DNA of 64,000 nucleotides from Onstottus_B arcticum (GTDB lineage: Bacteria; Acidobacteriota; Blastocatellia; UBA7656): NCBI GenBank assembly GCA_038040485.1, contig JBBPIE010000004.1, forward strand, positions 186,001 through 250,000, written 5' to 3'. Both the position numbers and the translations under genes were made by a program. A model generated the notes under the pieces. The model did no database searches, was not told where the DNA came from, and was given only the letters and a program-made list of their open reading frames with translations. Shown in pieces: positions 1 to 9,088 of the stretch. Each line of letters begins with the position of its first letter. The first letter of the stretch is position 1.

Positions 1-3000
1 CGAGGGTTGGTGACGCTCGTTGAGATATTTGACGCGCTACAGAACACGAGCGACGCCGACGATGTGCTGATAGCCAAGAGCAGTTATGCGCTGGACAACT
101 ATGTGTCGATGGGAGGGATGGAGGACTACGGCGGAACGGCCAACCCGATGGGTCATCTAAGCTGGTACGACGCGAACTTTGCGACGAGGGGCAATGTTAC
201 CGGAACGACGGAATGGTCGGACGTCCAAGCGGGAACTACGATTCAGCACCTTGCCAAGTACGATATCTTCGGCAACGTGGTCAAAGCTCAAGTGTCGTGT
301 TGCCAGGAGAAAGACCTTACGAACACCGACGCGACTTATTGGTCGCAGCCGGATTCAGTGACGAGCGGCGATCCTAGCGGTGCTCACACGACGACTTCGA
401 CGGATTACGACTTCAATACGAGCCTGCCTATTTCCGGTACAAACGCAGCGGGGTTGACTACTACCATTGGGTACAACGCGGCGCTGCAAGCTTCAAGCGT
501 GACGCTTCCGACAGGGGCGAATGCAAACGCGAACTTCAACTACGCGACCCTCTCTTTAACTTCGCAACAGACATACGACGATCTAGGGACTCAGAAAACC
601 CTCACATCGACGACCCAATACGACGGCTGGGGGCGAGTGATCTACGTGGTTGCGCCGACGGGTGCACAAGTAAACACGAGCTATGACGCGATGGGAAGAG
701 TCATGAGCCGGACGAATCCGTTTCAAACGGGAGGCTCGCCCGGTCCTGCGACGACGATTCAGTACGACCTGGCGAACCGAGCGGTGATAACAACGCTGCC
801 CGACGGCAACACCACTCGCAGCGACTACAGCGGCAGCACCGTGACGCTGACCGATCAGGTGAATCGCCAGATCAAACGTGAGGCTGATGGGCTCGGACGC
901 TTAGTCAAAGTCACCGAGCAGACTTCGGCAGGCGCGCTGAGTCAAGAGACGAGTTACTCGTATTCGCTCCTGAATAAGCTGACGTTGGTGAATCAAGGCA
1001 ACCAGGCGCGCTCCTACAAGTACGATGCAATGGGGCGGTTGCTCTACGAGAAGATTCCCGAGCAGACGGCGACGATAAACGACGGAAGCGGAACGCTGTG
1101 GACTTCGGCTTATGCGTACACCGAGTACGGCGCGGTGAAGAAGAAGACCGACGCCCGCGCAGTCGAGAGCCACTATCTTTACGATGCGCTGCATAACGTG
1201 ACACAGATTTGGTTCACAGGCGTGGGTGGAGACGACTCAGGCTCGGTCCGTCCGGCGTTGCCTTCGGAGGTTGCGGCGACGGAAGATCGAAACTTCGGGT
1301 ACACGAGTTGGGGATCGCTTTCGAGCGTGACGATTCCGAACAAGTACACAGAGACCTATGCATTCGACAGCTTCTTCCGACTGTCATCCGTGACTCGCTG
1401 GATACTAGGTCAGACATACTCTATCAATAAGACCTACACGACGAGCTACGAGTACAACCTCGGAGGCCAGCTCTCGAAGATGATCTATCCATCGGGGCAG
1501 CAGGTAGCCGTCAATCACGACGACAAAGGCCGGATGCAATCCCTGACCAATGAGCCGGGAGACACGTCCGGCTATCTGACTGCGATCGGATACAACATAG
1601 CGGGACAGGTGACCGGGCTGACGCTCGCGAACGGCGTCGTGGAAAGCTATGGGTATGACGCAAACCGTCTGCAGTTGACGACACAGACGGCGACAAAAGG
1701 CGCGACGTCGCTGATGAACCTGACCTATAATTACCAGGCTTCAACCGGGCAGATGGGAGCGGGCTCGACGGCGGGTAACGCAGGTCAGTTGATGACGATC
1801 AGCGGAACAATCAACAGCACAACCGAAAGCGCCAGCTATACGTATGACCTGCTGGGCCGACTCGGGACTTCTAATCAAACCTCGAACGGTTCAAGCGCGC
1901 AACGGTTGTTCGATTACGACCGCTGGGGAAACCGGACGGCGGTGTATGACGGGCTGCCTGGAGGAAAGACGCCTCCGACTCAGATTCAGAGCATCACGTT
2001 TCCAACGACATTTCAACAAGGCGGCTCCGCGCCGACGAATCGAATCGGGAGCGTGACCAACAACGGCTCGACGGTGAACTACACGCACGACGCAGCGGGA
2101 AACGTGACCAACGACGGACTTCACTCGTACACCTACGACGCTGAGAACCGAGTGGTGAGCGTCGACAGCGGGACTACAGCACAGTATCGCTATGATCATC
2201 AGAACCGCCGAGTGACCAAGATCATCGGTTCAACCTGGACGCACTACGTATGGCAAGGCTCGCAGGTAATCGGCGAACACGACGGAACGACCGTGTACTC
2301 AACGAACCCGACATATCAAGTCAGTTCGGCACGACTGGATTACATCTATTCAGGCGGGCGAATGATCCAGAGTCGCCAGAGATCAAGCAGCACGGGTTCG
2401 TGGACGAGTCGGTACTTCTTGAGCGACCGATTGAGCGTGAGGGTGACGCTAGACTCCAGCGGGAACGTGGTTGGCCGACAAGCACACCTGCCGTTTGGAG
2501 AAAACTTCGGAGAAAGCGGCTCTCAAGAGAAGCATCATTTCACTAGCTACGAGAGAGACAGTGAGAGCGCCTTGGACTACGCAGTCAATAGAGATTATAC
2601 CCGCGCGGTTGGCAGGTTCTTACAATCTGATCCGTATCGTGCGAGAGGATTCGTAGTCGACCCGCAGAGTTGGAACCGATATTCTTATACGCGGGACGAC
2701 CCAATTAACAAGAGTGATGGGCTTGGGCTGGACTGGACAGATGACTTGTGGGCCTTACTGACGGCAGTAAAGTATACAGTGAACATCAATGGCAATGGAG
2801 ACTCTTACATCAGCGGCGGCGGCGATGAGATGCTTCGAGTCCAAGACGTGCTCCCTGACCCAGGTGTAGCTGCCGTCGAAATCCCTGACTTCGAGCTCAC
2901 AATTGACACTTGTGACGGTTTACTGCGTGACGCAGTGAGCCGGGTCCTGGGCGCCGGCTTCGCGAGCTTGTTCGGGAGCGGTGAGGATTTGACACGACTC

Positions 3001-3477
3001 TTGACTCTGGCAAACAATGCAGCGCAATTGAATGTGAACGCGGCTCTCGTCCTAACAGTTTGGTTCTTTGAGAATAGTCTCGGTATTGGCAGTAGGACCG
3101 ATTTAGCAGAACCAGTGTACGGGCCAATGCAGATCAAAGAGGCAACTGCCAACGACATGAAAAACAGGTATGACCTTTCGCAAGAGTTTATTGACTTGGC
3201 CCTTGGCGGGAAGAATGCGAAGTTTCCCGATAACGACGCGAACATCCAAGCGAACCTTCAACTCGGCGGGATATATTTGCAATATCTCATGGATAGGTTC
3301 ATCAACAGCACCGACCGCATCCTCGCGGCCACTGCTTATCAATTCCCGGCCGATGTACGCGATTACGTAAAAGGAGGTAAGCTTACGAAAAGCGCGAAGT
3401 TCCGCTATGGACAAATGGACAAGATATATACGCTCTTCGCGGGCTGGGAGGCTTGTCGATTTAGCGTTAAGCATTAG
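1..3477 (+). CDS. RHS repeat protein with lysozyme-like C-terminal domain (5' partial)
   Basis: The frame is open at the left edge, so the N-terminus lies outside the window. About 1150 residues are visible. Most consist of YD/RHS repeats (motifs such as YDAMGR, YDLLGR, YDAENR), followed by an RHS core near residues 840-900 with GRFLQSDP and PQSWNRYSY. The region after the core is different. Near residue 1022 a Glu in FFENSLG is followed by GPMQIK and later AATAYQFPADVRDY. This is the E / GxMQI / AYN-like order of lytic transglycosylase and goose-type lysozyme folds. In polymorphic RHS toxins the variable tail after the core is the toxin, so this is probably a peptidoglycan-cutting effector (inference). 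The usual DPxG after the core is DGLGLDW here. The putative lipoprotein 24 bp downstream could be its immunity partner. Confidence 0.85.
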   Translation, partial: RGLVTLVEIFDALQNTSDADDVLIAKSSYALDNYVSMGGMEDYGGTANPMGHLSWYDANFATRGNVTGTTEWSDVQAGTTIQHLAKYDIFGNVVKAQVSCCQEKDLTNTDATYWSQPDSVTSGDPSGAHTTTSTDYDFNTSLPISGTNAAGLTTTIGYNAALQASSVTLPTGANANANFNYATLSLTSQQTYDDLGTQKTLTSTTQYDGWGRVIYVVAPTGAQVNTSYDAMGRVMSRTNPFQTGGSPGPATTIQYDLANRAVITTLPDGNTTRSDYSGSTVTLTDQVNRQIKREADGLGRLVKVTEQTSAGALSQETSYSYSLLNKLTLVNQGNQARSYKYDAMGRLLYEKIPEQTATINDGSGTLWTSAYAYTEYGAVKKKTDARAVESHYLYDALHNVTQIWFTGVGGDDSGSVRPALPSEVAATEDRNFGYTSWGSLSSVTIPNKYTETYAFDSFFRLSSVTRWILGQTYSINKTYTTSYEYNLGGQLSKMIYPSGQQVAVNHDDKGRMQSLTNEPGDTSGYLTAIGYNIAGQVTGLTLANGVVESYGYDANRLQLTTQTATKGATSLMNLTYNYQASTGQMGAGSTAGNAGQLMTISGTINSTTESASYTYDLLGRLGTSNQTSNGSSAQRLFDYDRWGNRTAVYDGLPGGKTPPTQIQSITFPTTFQQGGSAPTNRIGSVTNNGSTVNYTHDAAGNVTNDGLHSYTYDAENRVVSVDSGTTAQYRYDHQNRRVTKIIGSTWTHYVWQGSQVIGEHDGTTVYSTNPTYQVSSARLDYIYSGGRMIQSRQRSSSTGSWTSRYFLSDRLSVRVTLDSSGNVVGRQAHLPFGENFGESGSQEKHHFTSYERDSESALDYAVNRDYTRAVGRFLQSDPYRARGFVVDPQSWNRYSYTRDDPINKSDGLGLDWTDDLWALLTAVKYTVNINGNGDSYISGGGDEMLRVQDVLPDPGVAAVEIPDFELTIDTCDGLLRDAVSRVLGAGFASLFGSGEDLTRLLTLANNAAQLNVNAALVLTVWFFENSLGIGSRTDLAEPVYGPMQIKEATANDMKNRYDLSQEFIDLALGGKNAKFPDNDANIQANLQLGGIYLQYLMDRFINSTDRILAATAYQFPADVRDYVKGGKLTKSAKFRYGQMDKIYTLFAGWEACRFSVKH

Positions 3478-3501
3478 AGGCATGGCACTACGAGGCAGGC
3501 G

Positions 3502-4419
3502 ATGACTTCAAGAGGCGAATTTAGCGCGATCAATGAGGAACACGTGAAGAATCGCGGAAGAAATCAGACTTCTTTTCTAACCGAAGCTCGGGCTTTGGCG
3601 ATGGTCGCGATCCTGGTGGTTGGACTTGTGGCTGCCTCTTGCTCGCGATCATCGCAGGTAAGAGCGGGCACTGGAACCGATGTAAGCCTTGAGGCCGGGA
3701 TAAGGGCAGCACTGCAGCCTTTTGACATCGATCGTCCGTTCGCGTGGACAGCAGGACGAACAGCAGCTATTGATCGCACGGGCGTCCTTCGTGTTTTCAC
3801 CGTCGCACGCAAGAACGCCGGAGGTTATGCGTTAACCCCTTCGAGTTTGTTGCCGCATTGTTCCAGAGGGTTCGAGCAAACTCTGTCGCGCGGACCGCTC
3901 GACTTCAGCCAAGTCCTGTCTGATCGCGAGGTCGCCTTTCGCATCGACACGATCCCATCTGAGGCATCGACAGTGTATTTGATATCGTGCTGGTACGCTC
4001 GCCAGCGAGGCGAGGAAGCTGATGGTTTGCCGCTCCTTTCGGCCCGGCTGCGGGTCGTGGTGGTTCGAGACGGCGGCATAGTCGCAAGTCGACTTGTTGA
4101 CTTTGATCCCGAGAGTCCCTGCCAGATAGAAGCTAGGGACTTTGACGGTGACCAGGTAATGGACCTTGCCTTAGTCAGCCACTATGTTTCCGACACACTT
4201 CGCATTTGGAAAGTCGGGAACGATGGGTCACTGACGCCGCTCCCGTTTCTGCACATAGGTTCAAAAGACCGCGACTCTCATCTTAGTGACGAGGCAATCA
4301 GAATCGAAACAGACGGGGAAGGAGACTTCATTAGGTCTACAAGCCGCCGTTTCGCTCAGCTCTCTAGTGAGACCTTCCGGTGGAACGCTAAGAAAAAGGC
4401 ATTCGTTGTCACACCATAA
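3502..4419 (+). CDS. putative lipoprotein, possible partner of the lysozyme-like RHS toxin
   Basis: Unrecognised family, 305 aa. A hydrophobic segment at residues 34-46 ends in VAASC, a plausible lipobox, so the mature protein is probably lipid-anchored outside the cytoplasm. A DFDGDQVMD stretch resembles the calcium-binding loop of VCBS/FG-GAP repeats. The ATG has GAGG six bases upstream. A GTG at 3544 behind GAGGA would give a more typical lipoprotein signal (start MKNRGRN), so the start is uncertain. It follows the RHS gene by 24 bp on the same strand. A periplasmic immunity protein would be needed against a lysozyme-like toxin, which fits an exported neighbour, but no known immunity family was recognised. 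Confidence 0.7.
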   Translation: MTSRGEFSAINEEHVKNRGRNQTSFLTEARALAMVAILVVGLVAASCSRSSQVRAGTGTDVSLEAGIRAALQPFDIDRPFAWTAGRTAAIDRTGVLRVFTVARKNAGGYALTPSSLLPHCSRGFEQTLSRGPLDFSQVLSDREVAFRIDTIPSEASTVYLISCWYARQRGEEADGLPLLSARLRVVVVRDGGIVASRLVDFDPESPCQIEARDFDGDQVMDLALVSHYVSDTLRIWKVGNDGSLTPLPFLHIGSKDRDSHLSDEAIRIETDGEGDFIRSTSRRFAQLSSETFRWNAKKKAFVVTP

Positions 4420-4855
4420 GAAGTTTGTCATCCTCCCCACAAGCACTAAACACCGAGGAATCCGCCGGAACGCGACTTGTTCACTCGGTAAGCAGGCGCA
4501 GGAGGCCTCAAACGGTTCCACTCTTGCGCTGTCATCAGGCTTGAGCAGGAGGGGTCAGGCTTGAGTTCGTTGAAATTTCATTTATTTTCGCGATCCATAT
4601 GCAGCAGGAGGGGCAGGCGTGCATCAAGCTGCAATGCGCATGGTTGAGGGATGAGGCGCATCTCGCGCGCGCTTCACCTCTTCGCGCGAAGCGCCCTGAT
4701 AAGCCGTAGCCTGTCTCGCTGCGGTTGGCTGCGCACAGCGTCACATTCCAAGCCGCAGACTGGACAGCCACGGTGCGTTTGGCGGGCGAGTCGTTTTGCT
4801 TTCTGGCCCCTCACCCCTTCGCCCTTGCCCGCTTCCATCCTTTATACTTCTCGCG
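4420..4855. other. intergenic stretch with a REP-like half site
   Basis: No convincing gene. Around 4530-4565 the phrase TCAGGCTTGAGCAGGAGGGG/TCAGGCTTGA repeats. GGGGTCAGGCTTGA-type sequences commonly flank REP-associated transposase genes in my recollection, but no such gene is present. A TATACT box lies just before the response regulator. Confidence 0.3.
4843..4848 (+). promoter_or_regulatory. candidate -10 box implying a leaderless start
   Basis: TATACT ends seven bases before the response-regulator ATG, and no Shine-Dalgarno sequence is present. Transcription would start at or next to the ATG. The -35 is poor. Confidence 0.35.
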
Positions 4856-5530
4856 ATGAGGGTTCTGATTGTCGAAGACGAAGCCAAGATGGCGAGTTTC
4901 ATCAAGCGCGGGCTTGAAGAGGAAGGTTCCGTCGTCGATGTTGCAACCGACGGTCAGGATGGGCTCTTTCGCGCTTCGACCGCGAGCTACGACCTGATCA
5001 TCCTCGACATAACGTTGCCGCTGCTTGACGGGCTCGAGGTGTGCCGGCGCTTGAGACAAGGTCGCGTGGCTACGCCCATCCTGTTGCTGACCGCGCGGGA
5101 TTCGGTGGAAATGAAGGTGCAAGGCTTGGATAGCGGCGCCGATGATTATTTGACGAAGCCCTTCTCGTTCGCCGAACTCCTGGCCCGCATTCGAGCCCTC
5201 AGGCGGCGTGACCGCGCGGAGGTCAGTACGAAGCTTCAAATGGCCGACCTTGTGCTCGATCCGCTCACCCGCCGCGTGTCGCGAGCCAGCCAGCAAATCG
5301 AGCTGACTTCTCGTGAGTTTGCATTGCTTGAATGCTTTATGCGCCACCCGGATCAGGTGCTTTCACGAACCGTGCTTGCAGAGAAGGTGTGGGACGAGAG
5401 CTTCGATTCGTTCACCAACGTCATCGACGTGTACGTGAACTATCTGCGCAACAAGATCGACCGCAACTTCTCACCCAGGCTCATTCACACCGTGCGCGGA
5501 GCGGGCTATGTGTTGAGAAAGCCCGAGTAA
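4856..5530 (+). CDS. OmpR/PhoB-family response regulator (orphan)
   Basis: A 224-aa two-component regulator that should bind DNA when phosphorylated. The receiver domain (residues 1-120) has the acidic pair in VEDE, phospho-acceptor Asp51 in LDITLP, a Thr near 79 and Lys101 in TKPF. The C-terminal half is a winged helix of the OmpR type (ELTSREFALLE, TNVIDVYVNYLRNKID, IHTVRGAGYVL). The start ATGAGGGTT is chosen because the receiver fold begins with RVLIVED; a longer in-frame start at 4796 adds no domain. No histidine kinase lies beside it: downstream is a repeat hairpin and then a convergent operon, so its partner must be elsewhere. Closest in style to CusR/CopR-like regulators, but no target can be assigned. 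Confidence 0.93.
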   Translation: MRVLIVEDEAKMASFIKRGLEEEGSVVDVATDGQDGLFRASTASYDLIILDITLPLLDGLEVCRRLRQGRVATPILLLTARDSVEMKVQGLDSGADDYLTKPFSFAELLARIRALRRRDRAEVSTKLQMADLVLDPLTRRVSRASQQIELTSREFALLECFMRHPDQVLSRTVLAEKVWDESFDSFTNVIDVYVNYLRNKIDRNFSPRLIHTVRGAGYVLRKPE

Positions 5531-5692
5531 GGGCGAAGAGCAAAGGGCAAGGAGCAAAGGGCAAAGGGCAAAGAGCAAGGGGCAAAGGGCAAAGGGCAAA
5601 GGGCAAAGAGCTAAGGGCCAGAAGTCAGCCGGTGCTTGACTCTGGCCCTTTGCTCTTTGCCCTTTGCTCCTTGCCCTTTGCTCTTTGCTCGT
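5531..5692. repeat. short-tandem-repeat inverted repeat, GGCAAAG type
   Basis: The left arm (5531-5620) is built from units such as GGGCAAA, GAGCAAA and GGAGCAAA. The right arm (5643-5690) carries the reverse complement, so the whole can fold into a long hairpin. It fills the gap between two convergent genes and may end transcription from both sides. Confidence 0.85.
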
Positions 5693-5698
5693 AGCCCC

Positions 5699-7030
5699 CT
5701 AAGTAGTCGCGACCGCGGTGAGCAGCGCGTAAGCGACCTCGTTATGGCATATGTCTGAGTGGTCCTTAATGATCGCGTCAGCGTTGAGATTGTAAAGCTT
5801 GCCCGGATCCAACTGATAAGCGCCGCCAACACCGAGAAGAGTTCCGTCGCTGGCTTCGGGCGTTTTCTGAGCGCCATTGCGGCCAATGCCGCCGAACTTA
5901 TCATTCTTGTCGCCGAGATCAGCCGCAACCTGTCCCGCTATCAACGAGGCAAGCGGATAAGCTTTTCCAACCGCCTTATCGTTTTGAGTGAAGCTTATGA
6001 GCATCGGTCCCGACACACGATTGCCGGTTACAACCTTGCGGAAGAATCCATCGTTGGTTCCATCGTAGTGTTCCGAAAAACCATAATGCGAGAACGCCGC
6101 CTGCAACAGCGTCATCGTGTTCACGTTGACGCCGGATTGGCCTTCAGCTCCCGCCGCAGCGGCTGTGACCAAACGCCCGCCAAAGCTATGCCCAATCAAA
6201 TGAAACTTGATGCTCGGGTTCTGAGCCCGAATGGTCGTAAGCACCCGGTTCACTCCCGTGCTGCCGACAAGGCCGGCTCGTTCTTTCATCTGGTAGAAGG
6301 TAGTCAGGTTGAGCAAGTTGAGCGCGCCCGCCTTTACCCCACTAAAGAATTGGCCAAGCCCGGCCGCGCCACCAGCCGCTACACCTCCAGCGCCTTCGTT
6401 GATCGAAGCTCCGCCGCCGGCGCCCGGCTTGGGCACCGCGATCGGCACAGGCTTGCTCAATCGATTCATGATCTCGTCGCCGGGAAGCTTTTGGAATTCG
6501 TTCGAGGAGTCCACATCCGCGGAAGCTTTCTTGGGCAACACCGACCGCAACAGATCCGCAAACTCTCTCCTGGCCGTTGGGCTGTCTTCGAGTTTGGCCA
6601 CTAACAGCTTAGCCTTTTCAAGAGCCTCGTTTGCGTTTGGGTCATCGAAGACGCCCTTCAATTCTTCAAGCTCTTTCTTCAGGAGATCGTTGGTTACCGG
6701 CGACTCCGCCCCCGCCGCGCCGCTTGGAATCAGCTCCTGCTCGGCGAACTTCTTTGAGGGCCAAAGTACGGCCATGATGGCAAACGTGCGCGAGCTGACG
6801 CCGGGCACGGATTGCGAGTCTATCACCTGGCGCAGGCAATCAAAGAATCGATCGTAGAGGCCTCGTGCGTCGCCCATATCATTGTTCCAGCCGTGCGAGA
6901 TTACGAATAAGTCCGAGGTCTGGCCCGGTGCGAGGAAGTCTGTCAGGCTCGTAATCTGCCCCTGATCATGCGCCTCACCCTTTTTGTTGAACTCCACTTC
7001 GAAGTAAGGAAACCCTTTCAAGTCTGACAT
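5699..7030 (-). CDS. alpha/beta-hydrolase-fold protein (serine hydrolase)
   Basis: 443 aa from the chosen start. An early LFVISHGWNND motif supplies an oxyanion-hole-like HGW, and GHSFGG with Ser282 is a classic nucleophile elbow. The C-terminal His is probably in KDHSDICHNEVAYAL. The middle (about 110-230) is low-complexity and Gly/Ala-rich. No signal peptide is seen, so it is probably cytoplasmic. The ATG at 7030 is preferred because GGAGG lies five bases upstream; the longer ATG at 7042 has no such site. It starts 15 bp after the subtilisin-like protease, so the two form an operon. Substrate unknown; lipase, esterase and peptidase roles are all open. Confidence 0.85.
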   Translation of the reverse strand: MSDLKGFPYFEVEFNKKGEAHDQGQITSLTDFLAPGQTSDLFVISHGWNNDMGDARGLYDRFFDCLRQVIDSQSVPGVSSRTFAIMAVLWPSKKFAEQELIPSGAAGAESPVTNDLLKKELEELKGVFDDPNANEALEKAKLLVAKLEDSPTARREFADLLRSVLPKKASADVDSSNEFQKLPGDEIMNRLSKPVPIAVPKPGAGGGASINEGAGGVAAGGAAGLGQFFSGVKAGALNLLNLTTFYQMKERAGLVGSTGVNRVLTTIRAQNPSIKFHLIGHSFGGRLVTAAAAGAEGQSGVNVNTMTLLQAAFSHYGFSEHYDGTNDGFFRKVVTGNRVSGPMLISFTQNDKAVGKAYPLASLIAGQVAADLGDKNDKFGGIGRNGAQKTPEASDGTLLGVGGAYQLDPGKLYNLNADAIIKDHSDICHNEVAYALLTAVATT

Positions 7031-7045
7031 CGTGTCCTCCATTGG

Positions 7046-8818
7046 TTATACGGATTGAATTGCCCGCATCAAGTCCACCAGGCCATGACCTTGAAAGTAC
7101 CGCTCACGTTTCAGGTCGGTAGCAGTGGATAGGAATACTTCTTTGACCTTCTCGGGATACCCGATGAATTCGCGCCTTATCGAAAGAAACGCGGCAATCA
7201 CACCCGAAACATGCGGCGCCGCCATGCTCGTGCCGCTTTGTTCAAGATAGTCGCAGATGCCAGCCTTGTCTTTCATCTCAGCGAGCTGTTGACCCGTAGC
7301 GCAAGACAGAATCTTTTCGCCGGGGGCGACTAGATCAGGCTTGGCTCGCCCGTCCCCCGTTGGGCCCTTGGACGAGAAGTATGAAACGCCGTAAACATGC
7401 GGCATATCTTTGTGAGTCGAGCCAACGGTGATTGCCATATCGGCGTTGCCCGGGTCATTTATCGTCAAGTCCATCCCTGCCGAAATAACTCCACGAAATG
7501 TGCTTTGCGCAACACCGTAGCCCGTATTGCCTGCCGACACCACGACCACAACGCCCGAGCGAACCAGCCTGTCTACTTCCACGCACAACGGGCTTTGCCC
7601 GCACGCGAACCATTCAGGTTCAAACTCGTAACCAACGCTCATGTTGACTCCGTGCACAAGCAGGCGGCGGCCATGGCCGTTGAGATCCTGTATCAGAGCG
7701 ATCGCGGCTATGAGGTTGCTCGCCAGGCCGTCGCCGTTCTCATCGAGAACCTTGAGGCTCAGAAGCTTGCACTTGGGCGCCATCCCGGAAATGGCATTGA
7801 TAGAAACCGAGTCATAGGTGACCTCGCCGTGTTCATCGCGGTGTTTGGAGTATGCGCGAATCTTTTCTACTGGCGGCTGATCATCGGCGGGTTTTTCCCC
7901 AACTCGCATTGCGCCGGCGATGATGCCGGCCACGTGGGTGCCGTGCCCGAACGCGTCAGTTGTCGCACCGTCGTCATTGCCGTCAGCTAATTTGGTCAAA
8001 TCCCGATGAATGAGCGGCTCCTTAAGAATGAGGTTCTTGTGCACAGCGAAATGTGGGTGATTCTTGTCGATACCTGAATCGAGCACCGCCCAGACGATAT
8101 CCTCGCCGACTGCGGCGAACGAATTCTGCGCAGCGTCCGCTTTTACGGTGCTGATTGATTTGTTGATGCGTGCTCCGATTGGAAAATCCGGCCAGATATG
8201 ATAAGCAGCCCGCAATCGATTCTTCGGCAGCGGATGGCCGCCTCTCGGTTCTGCTTGCCGCTGTCCATCCCGATTGACCAACTCGCGTAAGACATCGCCT
8301 TCCAATCTCGCAAACACATACTGCTGGCTGAGGCTGGTTTTTATTTCGCTGATCCCTTGGTCAGTTTGGGTTTTTCCTATTTCCCCGATGATTGTTTTGA
8401 TTGTCTCGGTAACCCACGTTCGCGCCTTATCGCGCCCCTCAAAGTACTCGAGGTTCAAGTCAATGATCACATCAAAGAGTTTCGGCTTTAGTGTTGTCTT
8501 GTTCTTGCGTCCTAGCTTCTCATTCTCAAGCTCCTTCAGAAGCGGCATCGCGATGACCGTGCTATCGAGCGTTTCAGGAAGGAACGAGGGTTTCCGAGGA
8601 TCTCTTTTGTTTCGCCTGCTCTGAACAGCTTTCTCTTCAGGTTTTGTGGATTCGTTCGTAGCCTCCGCCAGCACCGGGTCCGCTGGCGTAGCAGTCTCGA
8701 GTGTCCCTTGCTTCGCGTCTTTGGCAGTGCCGCCCTCAGGCGTCTCAGGAACAATGACGCCTTCCTTCGGAAGCGCTCCTCGTTTTCGCTGCTTGGTGGG
8801 TTTCTTATCTCCTGCCAT
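7046..8818 (-). CDS. subtilisin-like serine protease (S8 family)
   Basis: 590 aa with the catalytic triad visible: Asp247 in VLDSGID, His292 in GHGTHVAG and Ser531 in SGTSMAAPHVSG. The oxyanion Asn region is VVSAGNTGYG. The N-terminus is lysine-rich and charged, followed by a region (about 110-190) resembling an inhibitory I9-type propeptide. No signal peptide is seen, so it may act in the cytoplasm or leave by another route. The ATG at 8818 has GGAG nine bases upstream; a GTG at 8839 would add seven residues but has no ribosome site. First gene of a two-gene operon with the GHSFGG hydrolase, which suggests linked work on proteins or peptides (inference). Confidence 0.92.
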   Translation of the reverse strand: MAGDKKPTKQRKRGALPKEGVIVPETPEGGTAKDAKQGTLETATPADPVLAEATNESTKPEEKAVQSRRNKRDPRKPSFLPETLDSTVIAMPLLKELENEKLGRKNKTTLKPKLFDVIIDLNLEYFEGRDKARTWVTETIKTIIGEIGKTQTDQGISEIKTSLSQQYVFARLEGDVLRELVNRDGQRQAEPRGGHPLPKNRLRAAYHIWPDFPIGARINKSISTVKADAAQNSFAAVGEDIVWAVLDSGIDKNHPHFAVHKNLILKEPLIHRDLTKLADGNDDGATTDAFGHGTHVAGIIAGAMRVGEKPADDQPPVEKIRAYSKHRDEHGEVTYDSVSINAISGMAPKCKLLSLKVLDENGDGLASNLIAAIALIQDLNGHGRRLLVHGVNMSVGYEFEPEWFACGQSPLCVEVDRLVRSGVVVVVSAGNTGYGVAQSTFRGVISAGMDLTINDPGNADMAITVGSTHKDMPHVYGVSYFSSKGPTGDGRAKPDLVAPGEKILSCATGQQLAEMKDKAGICDYLEQSGTSMAAPHVSGVIAAFLSIRREFIGYPEKVKEVFLSTATDLKRERYFQGHGLVDLMRAIQSV

Positions 8819-9033
8819 AGATCTTTTCTCCGATTTCACTACGATCCGTTAACTAAAAGAGCCTACTCCGTTCCGCCTCCATCGCAAAACGGAGTGGTTA
8901 GGTTAAGCCGGTTTTCCTTCTCCCCACATATAGACGTAGAAGGCTGGTGGGATAATGCAAAGCAATGCCGGGACGGAAGGACAGCCTTGCAACCTCGAGC
9001 GAAATCCCTCAACTCCCGGCGAGTCGTCTCCGC
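8819..9033. other. intergenic region upstream of the protease
   Basis: Should hold the promoter of the protease operon. I see no clear gene and no promoter I would defend. The stretch 8955-9020 is rich in short complementary words but matches no riboswitch class I can name. Confidence 0.3.
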
Positions 9034-9059
9034 AAAAAAGGGACCGAAAGCCGGTCCCT
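9034..9059 (-). terminator. rho-independent terminator of the TIG-repeat gene
   Basis: Read on the minus strand, an 8-bp stem GGGACCG/CGGTCCC (plus an A-T pair) with a 5-base loop is followed by six Ts. It lies 30 bp past the stop of the gene ending at 9089. Confidence 0.88.
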
Positions 9060-9088
9060 CTTTGTGAGCCACAATTTGATCGTTGCCG

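Noticed and set aside
1..3483. Several long minus-strand frames inside the RHS gene
   Set aside because: They mirror the repetitive RHS coding frame and lack homology and ribosome sites.
8955..9030. Riboswitch-like structure
   Set aside because: GGGACGGAAGG and GCAAAGC words recall c-di-GMP-I elements, but the order and helices do not fit on either strand.
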